This document shows, piece by piece, positions 1-7,573 of a stretch of DNA of 48,550 nt; within the stretch, counting starts at the first letter, position 1, and every line of letters begins with the position of its first letter. The stretch comes from an uncultured Bacilli bacterium. Lineage in GTDB: Bacteria > Bacillota_I > Bacilli_A > RF39 > UBA660. The notes beneath the pieces are model-generated. The model searched no databases. It was given only the letters and a program-made list of their open reading frames with translations, and was not told where the DNA came from. Both the position numbers and the translations under genes were made by a program. The stretch is taken from contig CALVPR010000006.1 of the NCBI GenBank assembly GCA_944351765.1, positions 1 to 48,550 of the forward strand. Reading direction: 5' to 3'.

Positions 1-19
1 AAAAAATGATTAAAAAGTA

Positions 20-142
20 TATAATGATTTTAGAAAGAGAGCGTTGTAGTTCGTAAGCTGTAGCTTAACCGCTCCATAAGGTAAAATCGTCGCACCAATG
101 TGACGTTATTGATTAAATCAATCTGAAAAGATTGATTTTTTT
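20..142 (+). ncRNA. Structured leader RNA with intrinsic terminator ahead of tnpV
   Basis: A TATAAT -10 box lies at 20-25, so transcription should begin near 32. The following stretch can fold: GAGCG (near 38-43) can pair with CGCTC (near 70-75), and GTCGCA/TGTGAC flank a CCAA loop near 89-104. It ends in a strong intrinsic terminator at 116-142, an AATCAATCT / AGATTGATT stem with a GAAA loop followed by seven T. The tnpV-like gene starts 37 bases later, so this is either an attenuator leader or a free small RNA. Two units of the same design occur at 3045-3192 and 5473-5617. No known RNA family was recognised. Confidence 0.45.
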
Positions 143-178
143 GTGCGTTATTGCAAAGAAAGAGGAGAATATTAAATT

Positions 179-541
179 ATGGAATTAAAATATACAAGAA
201 CTGGCGATTATGAATTACCAAATTTAACTTTAAATGATAATAAAAAAGGAACAATTAATAAATATGGAATGTTAAGACTCAATTATTTAAAACACAACAA
301 AAAAGCACTTTATACTACACTTTTAATGAAAGATAAACTTACTAGTCATCTTGTTTTAGTGAGTAAAGATGCAGAAATTCTATTAAATAATTTAATAGAA
401 AGTTATAAAAAAAGAGATGAAAAATTATTTGAAAGAACTAAAAAAATTAACCAACTTGAATGGGTAAAATTAATGAATAATTATAAAAATACAACAGAAG
501 AAATAATCTTAAAAGAACTAATTTATACTGAAAATATGTGA
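179..541 (+). CDS. tnpV: TnpV-family transposon-encoded protein
   Basis: A 120-residue protein with the layout I know from TnpV proteins carried on conjugative transposons and mobilizable elements of Bacillota: an N-terminal GDYELPNL segment, a central KYGMLRLNYLK motif, LYTTLLMKDKL, and a C-terminal QLEWVKLMNN ... EEIILKELIY signature. Its biochemical role is not established; the name comes from linkage to transposons. The ATG at 179 has a good SD (AGAGGAG). The TGA stop is part of a 9-bp inverted repeat at 536-555. It sits between a terminator-bearing leader RNA and the MobC-like gene, as in many integrative element mobilization regions. The family call is from recognised sequence pattern only. 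Confidence 0.8.
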   Translation: MELKYTRTGDYELPNLTLNDNKKGTINKYGMLRLNYLKHNKKALYTTLLMKDKLTSHLVLVSKDAEILLNNLIESYKKRDEKLFERTKKINQLEWVKLMNNYKNTTEEIILKELIYTENM

Positions 542-614
542 GTAGGTACTCACATATCGTGTCTAGCCAGCACTGAATTTGTACTCCCGCACAAATTCTA
601 TTATGGGAATTCCC
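536..614 (+). other. Inverted-repeat cluster, candidate origin of transfer (oriT)
   Basis: Three perfect inverted repeats lie in the 107-base gap between tnpV and the MobC-like gene: ATGTGAGTA/TACTCACAT at 536-555 (2-base loop), GAATTTGT/ACAAATTC at 575-598 (8-base loop ACTCCCGC), and the palindrome GGGAATTCCC at 605-614. Inverted repeats immediately upstream of a ribbon-helix-helix mobilization gene are the usual layout of an oriT. The nic site was not identified, and no relaxase gene is present in the window to confirm the class. The repeats could instead be operators for the RHH protein. Confidence 0.35.
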
Positions 615-648
615 AGCCACTTAAATTTTAGAAAGGAGATTTTAAATT

Positions 649-1017
649 ATGAGAATAAGAAATAATAAAGTTAATGTTTTTTTAAGTGATGATGAAAAAT
701 TTATTTTAAAAAGAGATTCTTCAAAATTAAACTTATCTCAATCTGAATATATTAGAAATTTAATTGTAGGATATGAGATTAAAATTCCAAAAGTAAAAGA
801 AGAGCCAAAACCTAAAAAGGAAGAATATGTTATAGAAAATATTGCTAAAGCATTAGAGGAAAATATTGAATGCTTAATCAAAGTAAAAAATAAATTTCAT
901 TATCTTGGTTATTTTGAAGATGAACAAGCAATCGGAACTAAAATTGAATATTTAAAGTTACAAAATAACACACTAAAAAAATATATACCTGAAAACGACA
1001 AAGACAATGCCATCTAA
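649..1017 (+). CDS. MobC-like ribbon-helix-helix mobilization protein
   Basis: A 122-residue protein with an N-terminal ribbon-helix-helix-like segment (about residues 5-42: NKVNVFLSDDEKF, then LNLSQSEYIRNLI), followed by a Lys/Glu/Pro-rich linker and a helical C-terminus. This resembles MobC/relaxosome accessory proteins that bind oriT and help the relaxase nick it. The ATG has a strong SD (AAAGGAG). It lies directly downstream of the inverted-repeat cluster at 536-614. A relaxase gene normally follows; here the next gene is the convergent HD-domain gene, overlapping by 4 bases at the stops, so the mobilization module looks truncated. An RHH antitoxin or copy-number regulator is an alternative. 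Confidence 0.6.
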   Translation: MRIRNNKVNVFLSDDEKFILKRDSSKLNLSQSEYIRNLIVGYEIKIPKVKEEPKPKKEEYVIENIAKALEENIECLIKVKNKFHYLGYFEDEQAIGTKIEYLKLQNNTLKKYIPENDKDNAI

Positions 1018-2117
1018 GCATTGTCTTTCTTAATAAGTTTCTTAGCAACTACCTCTTCATAAGGGATAAACTGAAAATCAAAATATGTATAATATCCACC
1101 TTTTGGGCAATTTAAATATTCTGTAATTTGATTGGCAGCAAAATCAGATATTTGATTTATTCTAACAGCAGTATCGTCGATTTGAACTAATGGTACAACA
1201 TATCTTGTTTTTGCTTTTATATTAACACAATATTTTTCGTCAACAGGTATTGAACTTTTATAAACTTTATTTGCATCTTGAAATAGTTTGAAACTATCTG
1301 ATAAATATTTATCTTCACATGTTAAAATTTTATCAATTACTTCTTGTTCAGATAGAGTATACAAATCGTCTATTGTTAAATAACCAGCATTATTCATTGA
1401 CTTACACATATCTGCTAAAAATTGCATTACTGTTCTATCTTTATCGCTTACCCATTCAGGCCATAACTTTGAAATTGTATCTATGTATTCTTCACAAATT
1501 TCTTTATCTTTAAAAGCAAGTTCTTGTATACCATCTTCATTTGTAGTTATCACAATATTGTTATACATTTTTCTAATTTTATCTAATTCCCAAACTCTGA
1601 AAAAAGTTAGACCACTTGCAAATGTATATTCAAATCTATCAGCAGATAGTTTAGGTGTATCGTTGTCAGCAATAGGATAAATCTTATAGTCATCTACTTC
1701 TTCTAACTTTATACCATCTCTTTTTAGCAAATTCATTATTTTTGAAGAATTTCTAATAATGTCAGAAGTTTTTTCTTCAGTAGATTCTTGAGTTTCTGAA
1801 TCGCCATTCATAAAATCTATACAATGTTTAAATACAGGTGTAGCAATGTCATGGAATAGACCTGCTAATGTTTGTTTCTTATCGTGTGTGAAATGCCAAA
1901 TAATTAAGGCAACCCCGACACTGTGATCTAAATTAGAATACCAATATCTAAGATTAAAGCATTTAGAATAATCGGTACCACAACTCATACTTATTTTACT
2001 AATTCTTTCCATTTCAGGAGTATCAATATATTCTAGTAACCATTCTGGAAATTCTGGTGATAGAATACTAAAATATTCTTTTACTTCATCATTTAAACTA
2101 TCATAATATTTGTTCAT
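1014..2117 (-). CDS. HD-domain phosphohydrolase (partner of Abi-alpha gene)
   Basis: A 367-residue soluble protein with an HD-superfamily metal site: H65 (in DHSVGVALIIWH), H89-D90 (in GLFHDIATP) and a later conserved-looking Asp in the ADNDTPKLSADRFEY region near residue 162. HD proteins of this shape are usually dNTP or nucleotide phosphohydrolases; the substrate cannot be read from the sequence. It is the second gene of a two-gene operon with the Abi-alpha-like gene at 2139-2903, 21 bases downstream of that stop. HD nucleotidases occur in several phage-defence systems, so a defence role is plausible but inferred. It converges on the MobC-like gene with a 4-base overlap. Confidence 0.7.
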   Translation of the reverse strand: MNKYYDSLNDEVKEYFSILSPEFPEWLLEYIDTPEMERISKISMSCGTDYSKCFNLRYWYSNLDHSVGVALIIWHFTHDKKQTLAGLFHDIATPVFKHCIDFMNGDSETQESTEEKTSDIIRNSSKIMNLLKRDGIKLEEVDDYKIYPIADNDTPKLSADRFEYTFASGLTFFRVWELDKIRKMYNNIVITTNEDGIQELAFKDKEICEEYIDTISKLWPEWVSDKDRTVMQFLADMCKSMNNAGYLTIDDLYTLSEQEVIDKILTCEDKYLSDSFKLFQDANKVYKSSIPVDEKYCVNIKAKTRYVVPLVQIDDTAVRINQISDFAANQITEYLNCPKGGYYTYFDFQFIPYEEVVAKKLIKKDNA

Positions 2118-2138
2118 TTCTTCACTTCCTGTTCATTA

Positions 2139-2903
2139 TTATTTACAACAGACATCATAAAAGTCTTTGCCAAATTCTGTTTTCTTTATCATTCCATTAG
2201 TTATATCTAGTTTATCTAAAAATTCTGACCTGTATTTTTGAATTTCTTTACCGTTCTCAATAGAATAATATATTCTTTTATCTGTATAATATTGGTCTTT
2301 ATAAATTTCAATTAATTTTAATCTTTCTAAATTGTTTAAACTTTTTATAACTTTGTTTTCAGAAATATTTGTATAGAAATCACTGGTTAACAGATAATCC
2401 AATATTGGTGTTCTTCCGTTTTCTTCTTTTTTTTGTAATATGCAAAGAGGAAGAACTGTTCTTTTATATATTTTTGTAAATATTTGGACATCAGTTGAAT
2501 CCATTTGTTTTATTACTTCTGAAAAACTTGGATGAACATTTTCTTTTTTTGTTACATCCATATCAGAAGCCATTAAATTTAAATACAATTGTCTAATATC
2601 TTCTTTTTCCCAGTTATAACTAATTGCCTGAGCAGATGGAATAAATATACTTGGATCCGCATCTACAATGTTTTCTTCTTTTTTACTTTCTAACTTTTTT
2701 TGTAATTCTAACTCAAACTCTTTTACCATAAATTCTCTATTAATACACCACATCTCAACTTTAGCTAGTGCATTCTTAACAACTCTAGGAACAAGTGATA
2801 AAGTTTTACCTGTTTCAACCATCGCAAGCTTAACTCCATCTTGATAAATTTCTTTTTTTGTATCTTCTGGTATTATATTGATAATTTCTTTTACTTCATT
2901 CAT
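2139..2903 (-). CDS. Abi-alpha (DUF4393) family protein, putative abortive infection
   Basis: A 254-residue protein matching the Abi-alpha/DUF4393 pattern: N-terminal IPEDTKKEIYQDG, then GKTLSLVPRVVKNALAKVE, the central PSAQAISYNWEKEDIRQLYLNLMASDMD block, and HPSFSEVIKQMDSTDVQIF. The C-terminal third looks winged-helix-like (LNNLERLKLIEI). Family members are associated with abortive infection against phage, though the mechanism is not defined. The ATG at 2903 has SD AAAGGAG. The upstream region has a TATAAT-like -10 (2963-2968, minus) and, just after the predicted start of transcription, a GTATCAT/ATGATAC palindrome at 2934-2953. It is co-transcribed with the HD hydrolase gene. Confidence 0.72.
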   Translation of the reverse strand: MNEVKEIINIIPEDTKKEIYQDGVKLAMVETGKTLSLVPRVVKNALAKVEMWCINREFMVKEFELELQKKLESKKEENIVDADPSIFIPSAQAISYNWEKEDIRQLYLNLMASDMDVTKKENVHPSFSEVIKQMDSTDVQIFTKIYKRTVLPLCILQKKEENGRTPILDYLLTSDFYTNISENKVIKSLNNLERLKLIEIYKDQYYTDKRIYYSIENGKEIQKYRSEFLDKLDITNGMIKKTEFGKDFYDVCCK

Positions 2904-2933
2904 TTATATAACTCCTTTTACAGCATTAAAAAA

Positions 2934-2968
2934 GTATCATAATTTAATGATACGAAACTATTATTATA
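2934..2968 (-). promoter_or_regulatory. Promoter and palindromic operator of the Abi-alpha/HD operon
   Basis: On the minus strand a TATAAT box occupies 2963-2968. Immediately downstream, 2934-2953 is a perfect 7-bp inverted repeat, GTATCAT and ATGATAC around AATTTA. Its place at about +3 to +22 of the transcript fits a repressor operator or a short 5' stem-loop. No good -35 box was found at the usual spacing. Confidence 0.4.
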
Positions 2969-3044
2969 ATATCATATTTCAACACTTTTTTGAATACTTA
3001 TGAAAATATTTCTATGAAATTATTGTAATATTTTTAATAAATGA

Positions 3045-3192
3045 TATAATTAATTTATCAGAAAGATTTAATCAATCTTGGGAGTCATATATTTCGCATA
3101 CGTGTATAGTTAAGGCTCCAATGAATTTTCTGTTTGAACTCTTAGAGTTAGAACATTAATATATATCAATCCAAACAGATTGATTTTTTTGT
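3045..3192 (+). ncRNA. Second structured RNA with promoter and terminator
   Basis: An extended -10 (TGATATAAT, TATAAT at 3045-3050) predicts a start near 3057. The RNA can pair GGAGTC near 3080 with GGCTCC near 3115 and carries an ATACGTGTAT element. It ends in an intrinsic terminator near 3166-3192, ATCAATC/GATTGAT followed by seven T. The architecture matches the units at 20-142 and 5473-5617. It precedes a decayed reading frame, so it may be a leader that outlived its gene. Family unknown. Confidence 0.4.
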
Positions 3193-3224
3193 TGCTTAAC
3201 AAAAAAAATCAATTATGAAAGGAT

Positions 3225-3870
3225 GATGTTAAACGATTTAGTTTACTACACAAGAGTTAGAAATGGAAAGTAATTTAAAACAAAGAATTAATTTTATATA
3301 TGAGTTTTGCCATACTTTCCTACTATTATCAATGGAATTATTAAGGATATAAATCATACTAACTTTTTCTTACATTGAGTCTTATAAAACAATTGTTAAA
3401 AACACTATATTTCTAGCTTTTAATTATTCTACTGATATTTATATAGATAGTTTAAATAAAAAATTTATCTCGTGCAATATCTAAAACTAACACAAGTGGC
3501 ACTAACTTCTCTATCTAATAATACTATTCAAATACAAAACAATTATCACGAGTTGATAAACATAAGTATAATAATTATCAAAAATACTTTTTCTCTTTAT
3601 AATGATGTAATCAATTTTTGTAAAGAAAAATTTTATGAATCAAAAAGATGAATATAATTATAAACAAATAAAATATGATAGAAAAATAAATGATTATTTT
3701 TGCTTGTGAATTTATTATTAAACTTGGAGATAAAAAACATCAGTCTTCTCTAAAATTTTATATCAGTATGATATTATAGATAATGATACTATTAAAGATT
3801 TAAAAGATAATTATGATTGGTCTAAAGATAACGATAGAAGATCAATAGAAAAAGATGATTTTGAGTTATA
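3225..3870 (+). pseudogene. Decayed gene of unknown family
   Basis: No intact frame covers this stretch, but coding-like pieces line up in changing frames on the plus strand. A start at about 3262 gives MESNLKQRINFIYEF before an early stop; later pieces read AFNYSTDIYIDSLNKKF, then YNYKQIKYDRKINDY, then ACEFIIKLGDKKH, and finally a long tail ending in SIEKDDFEL and the stop at 3868-3870. The pieces suggest several frameshifts and stops in one former gene of roughly 200 residues. The ACEFIIKLGDKKH piece faintly recalls plasmid Pre/Mob relaxases, but this is too weak to name it. A trace of the same KDDFEL tail recurs near 5650. Confidence 0.4.
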
Positions 3871-3880
3871 ATCATCTTTT
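3851..3880 (+). terminator. Terminator after the decayed gene
   Basis: AAAGATGATT (3851-3860) pairs with AATCATCTTT (3870-3879), followed by a short T run. It overlaps the last codons of the decayed frame. Confidence 0.45.
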
Positions 3881-3900
3881 ATCAATTAATAATTTTTGAT

Positions 3901-4155
3901 CTATTTTTCAATAGAAAAAATTGTAATCAATTCTTTTTGTATATTATAAATATCTTCGTATAGAAAATCTAACATTTCAGATTCTGATATATTACTATTA
4001 CTAACATAGTCTTTTACCGATAAAACACTAGGAAGTCTAAGGTCTTGTTCTTTTAATTTAATTAATTCGGCAATAATAATTAACTCATTACTAATTTGAT
4101 TTCTTTTTTCGTCAACAGATAAATTAGAGAAAGCTTTTTTAAATTTATCAGTCAC
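3901..4155 (-). CDS. Small hypothetical protein
   Basis: An 84-residue acidic, helical protein with no family I recognise. The start is a GTG at 4153-4155 that overlaps the TAG stop of the upstream triplicated-module gene by one base (TAGTG), so translation is probably coupled and the two proteins are likely to act together. No signal peptide or membrane segment is visible. An ATG alternative is not available near the start. Confidence 0.55.
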   Translation of the reverse strand: MTDKFKKAFSNLSVDEKRNQISNELIIIAELIKLKEQDLRLPSVLSVKDYVSNSNISESEMLDFLYEDIYNIQKELITIFSIEK

Positions 4156-5363
4156 TATCTACTCATGCCTCTAATATTATTATCTTTAATAGGTTCATCT
4201 ACCATTTGGGACATTTTATCGTTGCTTTGAGTTGATTTTCGCATTGTTTCAATTTGTTGGCTTCTAACGGTAGCATCTAATCGTCTTTGTTTATCTCGTT
4301 CATCTATAAATGTTTTTTTAGCATCTTCACTATTGTGAGTTTTTATTTCTTGATTTATACTATCTAATTTATCAAAGTAAGATGTATCATATGCACCAGC
4401 TTGAATTAACATATTTTTATCTTTCATCAGTCCATCTATTACTTGTGGTGCTTGCTCTATAAATACTGGATGATCTTGTCCAGTTAATTCACGATATCTA
4501 CTATTTAATTTAGCAGCAGACACAGGATCATTAAATGGGTGATGTGCAACTCCATCAATTATAACGGGTTTTCCATTATAGTAGTTTAGTAATAATGTAA
4601 TATCTTCTAAACTTGCTTCCTGCGGATTCATCATTATCTTTGTTGTTTTATTTAATATATGATCATGATTTTCTATTGATACACTATTATTTTTTAATTG
4701 TTCATAGATAGTGGGATTACCATTAACATTAATACCTTCTCCGTCATTAATCTTTTCATTTAAAATTTCTTCTTGTGCCTTTACAAATGTTGGGTGATCT
4801 TGCCTTGTTAACTGTTTGTATCTAGCATTTAGAGATTCACCCTGTAATGCGTTAGGTCTAAAATGATATTGCATTCCATCAATTAGTACTGAATCTTGAT
4901 CATAATGATCTAATATATCCTTTACATCTTCTAAACTTGCCTTTGATATATCAAATTTGATTTTATCAAATTTTTCTATATAACTATCTTTACGATTTGG
5001 TAAAATACTAATACCAAGTCCTTCTCCTGTTAAGTTATTCTTAAGCCTTTGATATATAGTTGGTTTTCCATCTACACTTATCCCATTGCCAGATTTTATC
5101 ATTTCATCCAAAACTTTCTCTTGTTCTCTTATAAATATTGGATGATCTTGTCCAGTTAATTGCTTATATCTATCATTTAGGCAAGCAGCATCTAATGGGG
5201 TGATATTATAATGATAATTTACTCCATCAACTAAATAAGGTCCCTGATTATAATTATTCAGTATATCTTCAACATCTTCTAAACTAGCTTTATGCATATT
5301 ATATTTAATTTTTTGAAATTTTTTCCAAAAATCAATAGTTTGTTTTTCATTAGTATCATTCAT
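4155..5363 (-). CDS. Hypothetical protein made of three copies of one ~95-residue module
   Basis: A 402-residue soluble protein. Residues about 16-110, 131-226 and 239-325 are three diverged copies of the same module. Each has a KASLEDV.DIL..Y segment, a short strand with (I/V)DG(V/M).(Y/H)H, then LN.RY(K/R)(Q/E)LT.QDHP.F(I/V), and a helix with a VLDE/ILNE pattern; copies 1 and 2 also share a G(I/N).V(D/N)G(K/N)PTIY..LKNN end. The C-terminal ~70 residues are charged and Gln/Arg-rich. I do not recognise the module. The ATG has a consensus SD (GGAGG). It is translationally coupled to the 84-residue gene that follows, within the mobile-element-like left region. Confidence 0.65.
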   Translation of the reverse strand: MNDTNEKQTIDFWKKFQKIKYNMHKASLEDVEDILNNYNQGPYLVDGVNYHYNITPLDAACLNDRYKQLTGQDHPIFIREQEKVLDEMIKSGNGISVDGKPTIYQRLKNNLTGEGLGISILPNRKDSYIEKFDKIKFDISKASLEDVKDILDHYDQDSVLIDGMQYHFRPNALQGESLNARYKQLTRQDHPTFVKAQEEILNEKINDGEGINVNGNPTIYEQLKNNSVSIENHDHILNKTTKIMMNPQEASLEDITLLLNYYNGKPVIIDGVAHHPFNDPVSAAKLNSRYRELTGQDHPVFIEQAPQVIDGLMKDKNMLIQAGAYDTSYFDKLDSINQEIKTHNSEDAKKTFIDERDKQRRLDATVRSQQIETMRKSTQSNDKMSQMVDEPIKDNNIRGMSR

Positions 5364-5472
5364 ATTTTTACTACCTCCACGTTAATTATAGCATATATCT
5401 CAATAAATTCATATACATAAAAAAGTTTAATAAAATTCCAAACAAATTATTCTAGTTTAATACAAAATATGG

Positions 5473-5617
5473 TATATTAATATTAACAAGTGAGAATGAT
5501 ATGTAATTTTTGTTATTATAATTAAAAGTTATAAATATCTACAACACTTGCTCATTGAATAATGTGTTTGGTAATTCCAAACTTGATATATAAATCTATT
5601 GAAAGATAGATTTTTTT
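5473..5617 (+). ncRNA. Third structured RNA with terminator
   Basis: A TGGTATATT extended -10 (TATATT at 5473-5478) predicts a start near 5485. CAAGTG near 5487 can pair with CACTTG near 5545, and TTTGG/CCAAA form a small hairpin near 5570. It ends in an AATCTAT/ATAGATT stem with a GAAA loop and eight T. Layout is the same as the RNAs at 20-142 and 3045-3192; here the former downstream gene appears almost fully deleted. Confidence 0.35.
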
Positions 5618-5639
5618 TGTGTCTTAAAATTTACTTAAA

Positions 5640-5672
5640 TGAAAATATAAAAAAGATGACTTTGAGTTATAA
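5640..5672 (+). pseudogene. C-terminal remnant matching the decayed gene at 3225-3870
   Basis: The plus strand here reads KKDDFEL followed by TAA, in nearly the same DNA as the end of the decayed frame at 3846-3870 (both contain TTTGAGTTATAATC). This looks like a deletion remnant of a second copy of that gene, following a second copy of its leader RNA. The same DNA can also form part of the terminator for the minus-strand gene ending at 5686. Confidence 0.35.
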
Positions 5673-5685
5673 TCTCTTTATCATC

Positions 5686-7272
5686 TTATTTTATATATGA
5701 AATTTTGAATTTATGAATTTCCAAATGTTTATCTGATTTATCATATTTCATAGCATACACTTCATAATCTCCTGAATTTTCAGGTAAATTGTTATATTGA
5801 TTTGTTGTCTTATTATAAATTGAATAATAAGCATCATCATCTGAACGAAGTTGAGATGGAATAAATATCTTTAAATATGATTTTATTTTATTACTTAACA
5901 CCCAATTATCGCTATTTTCAATACTATCTACTAATCCTTTTACATCTTCCTTATCATAATATGCATTTATAATTGTATATTCCGTTTTATCTTCATCAAA
6001 ATAAGTTCCCCAATCTTGAATTTCAAGTGTGCCATTATTAGGAAGTTCAGCATCTATTATTTCTTTATACTGATTTATTTCATTATAGTCTTTTGAGAAT
6101 GTTGGAAACATACAGAATGAACCGTAAATTAATAATAAGAAACCAATTATAAATCCACCAACAATATTTTTAGTACATTTAAAACCAGCATTTTTATATT
6201 TAAATCCTAGAATAATTGATAAAATTGGAATTGGAAGCCAACACCAAAACACCCACATATTTTTAGTAAAATTAAATCCATGTTGAGGAATAAACTCATT
6301 AACTAATGATATTGAATATAAAGCCCCCCATAAACTTGCAATTGTAATTATAAATAATAGTATCATTCCGTTTTTTATAAAACTAGGATTATGATATTTT
6401 TTAGCACCTTTAAAATTAGAATTATCACCTAGATGATTTTCTAGATTTTCAAAAGTTTTTCTAATAAAACTTATTAACTCTAAATCACAATTGTTTTTTT
6501 GTAAAATAATAACCGTATTTTGTTTCGGATATTCAAGATAAAAATTAGTATCAGTTTCAATACATCTACTTATATCTGAAAATTTAATTGTAAGAGATAT
6601 AGTTTCACCTTTTCTAATAAAATAATCATCATAAAATTCTAGTTCAAAATTTGTATCTATAATTCCTTGTTTTTTTCTAGAATTAAATACTTGTTCAGCA
6701 TAATGTTCTAATCTAACTTTATAAATTATCATTAAGAACAATTGATAAATAACAAAAAATATTAATGTCCCAATAAGACTTTTAAATGTTATAGCAATTA
6801 TTGCAGATAAAATTAAATTTAGGAATAAACCTCTAATTACAAATATCCAATACATTCTTTTAGGAAAATATTTTGCCATTTTTTTATACTCATAGGCATC
6901 AGTTATACTTTCACAAGAATATAAAATTTTACTATTAGTCTTTTTTTTCTTTTCTAGTTTTTCATTATTTTCTTTTCTATCAACATTAACAACTTTTTTT
7001 TCTTCCAACTTCGTCATTTCTTGAACTTCTTTAATAATAGTTTTAGATTTCTTCTTTTTTATTTCGTTTACAATTAAAGTTATTACAAATGAAATAGCAA
7101 ACCAACTTATTAACATAAATAAATCAACGATAATTAAATCTCCCCAAGTTAAGGGATCTAAATCAGTTTCATCTGGTATCATTCCAATTAATGAAATTAT
7201 AATCCAACAAACAGAGGGAATTCCATATAGTTTTAAAAAGAAACTTGATTTTAAAATACTACCTTTTTTCAT
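5686..7272 (-). CDS. Multi-pass membrane protein with YcxB-like domain
   Basis: A 528-residue integral membrane protein. Two hydrophobic segments lie near residues 10-30 and 48-70, then a long Lys/Glu-rich cytoplasmic stretch (about 70-115), two more membrane segments near 140-190, a YcxB-like soluble domain (about 205-275, with FELEFYDDYFIRKGE, SLTIKFSDISRCIE and FIRKTF), three more membrane segments (about 300-395), and an extracellular-looking C-terminal domain of some 130 residues. YcxB-like domains are of unknown function. The ATG is preceded by AGAAAGGAGAT. It appears to be a single-gene unit. Confidence 0.6.
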   Translation of the reverse strand: MKKGSILKSSFFLKLYGIPSVCWIIISLIGMIPDETDLDPLTWGDLIIVDLFMLISWFAISFVITLIVNEIKKKKSKTIIKEVQEMTKLEEKKVVNVDRKENNEKLEKKKKTNSKILYSCESITDAYEYKKMAKYFPKRMYWIFVIRGLFLNLILSAIIAITFKSLIGTLIFFVIYQLFLMIIYKVRLEHYAEQVFNSRKKQGIIDTNFELEFYDDYFIRKGETISLTIKFSDISRCIETDTNFYLEYPKQNTVIILQKNNCDLELISFIRKTFENLENHLGDNSNFKGAKKYHNPSFIKNGMILLFIITIASLWGALYSISLVNEFIPQHGFNFTKNMWVFWCWLPIPILSIILGFKYKNAGFKCTKNIVGGFIIGFLLLIYGSFCMFPTFSKDYNEINQYKEIIDAELPNNGTLEIQDWGTYFDEDKTEYTIINAYYDKEDVKGLVDSIENSDNWVLSNKIKSYLKIFIPSQLRSDDDAYYSIYNKTTNQYNNLPENSGDYEVYAMKYDKSDKHLEIHKFKISYIK

Positions 7273-7573
7273 TTAAATCTCCTTTCTGATAATAAGTAAT
7301 ATTATCTAAAACAATTATATCATATATACAACAAATATTTTTATTTTGTTAAGACAAAAAGTAGATAAATTAATAAAAAGTATCAACAATCTATCTAGTT
7401 TTTCGTGAGGTAACTTAATTAGACTAATTTCATTAATTGGTTCTTACGTATATTGTATTAAGAAAAGTTGATAAGGTAATATTAACTCATATACATTATG
7501 ATGAAAATTTTTATTTATTTATAATTAAAAAAATTTTATTCTCAAATTAAAGAACAAAATTTATATAATCATT
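7273..7573. other. Intergenic region, no gene seen
   Basis: About 300 A+T-rich bases. The right end carries the SD of the 5686-7272 gene. No reading frame, RNA or terminator could be supported. Confidence 0.5.

Noticed and set aside
3225..3870. Calling the decayed gene a Pre/Mob relaxase
   Set aside because: Only one short piece faintly resembles such enzymes; the frame is too broken for a reliable family call.
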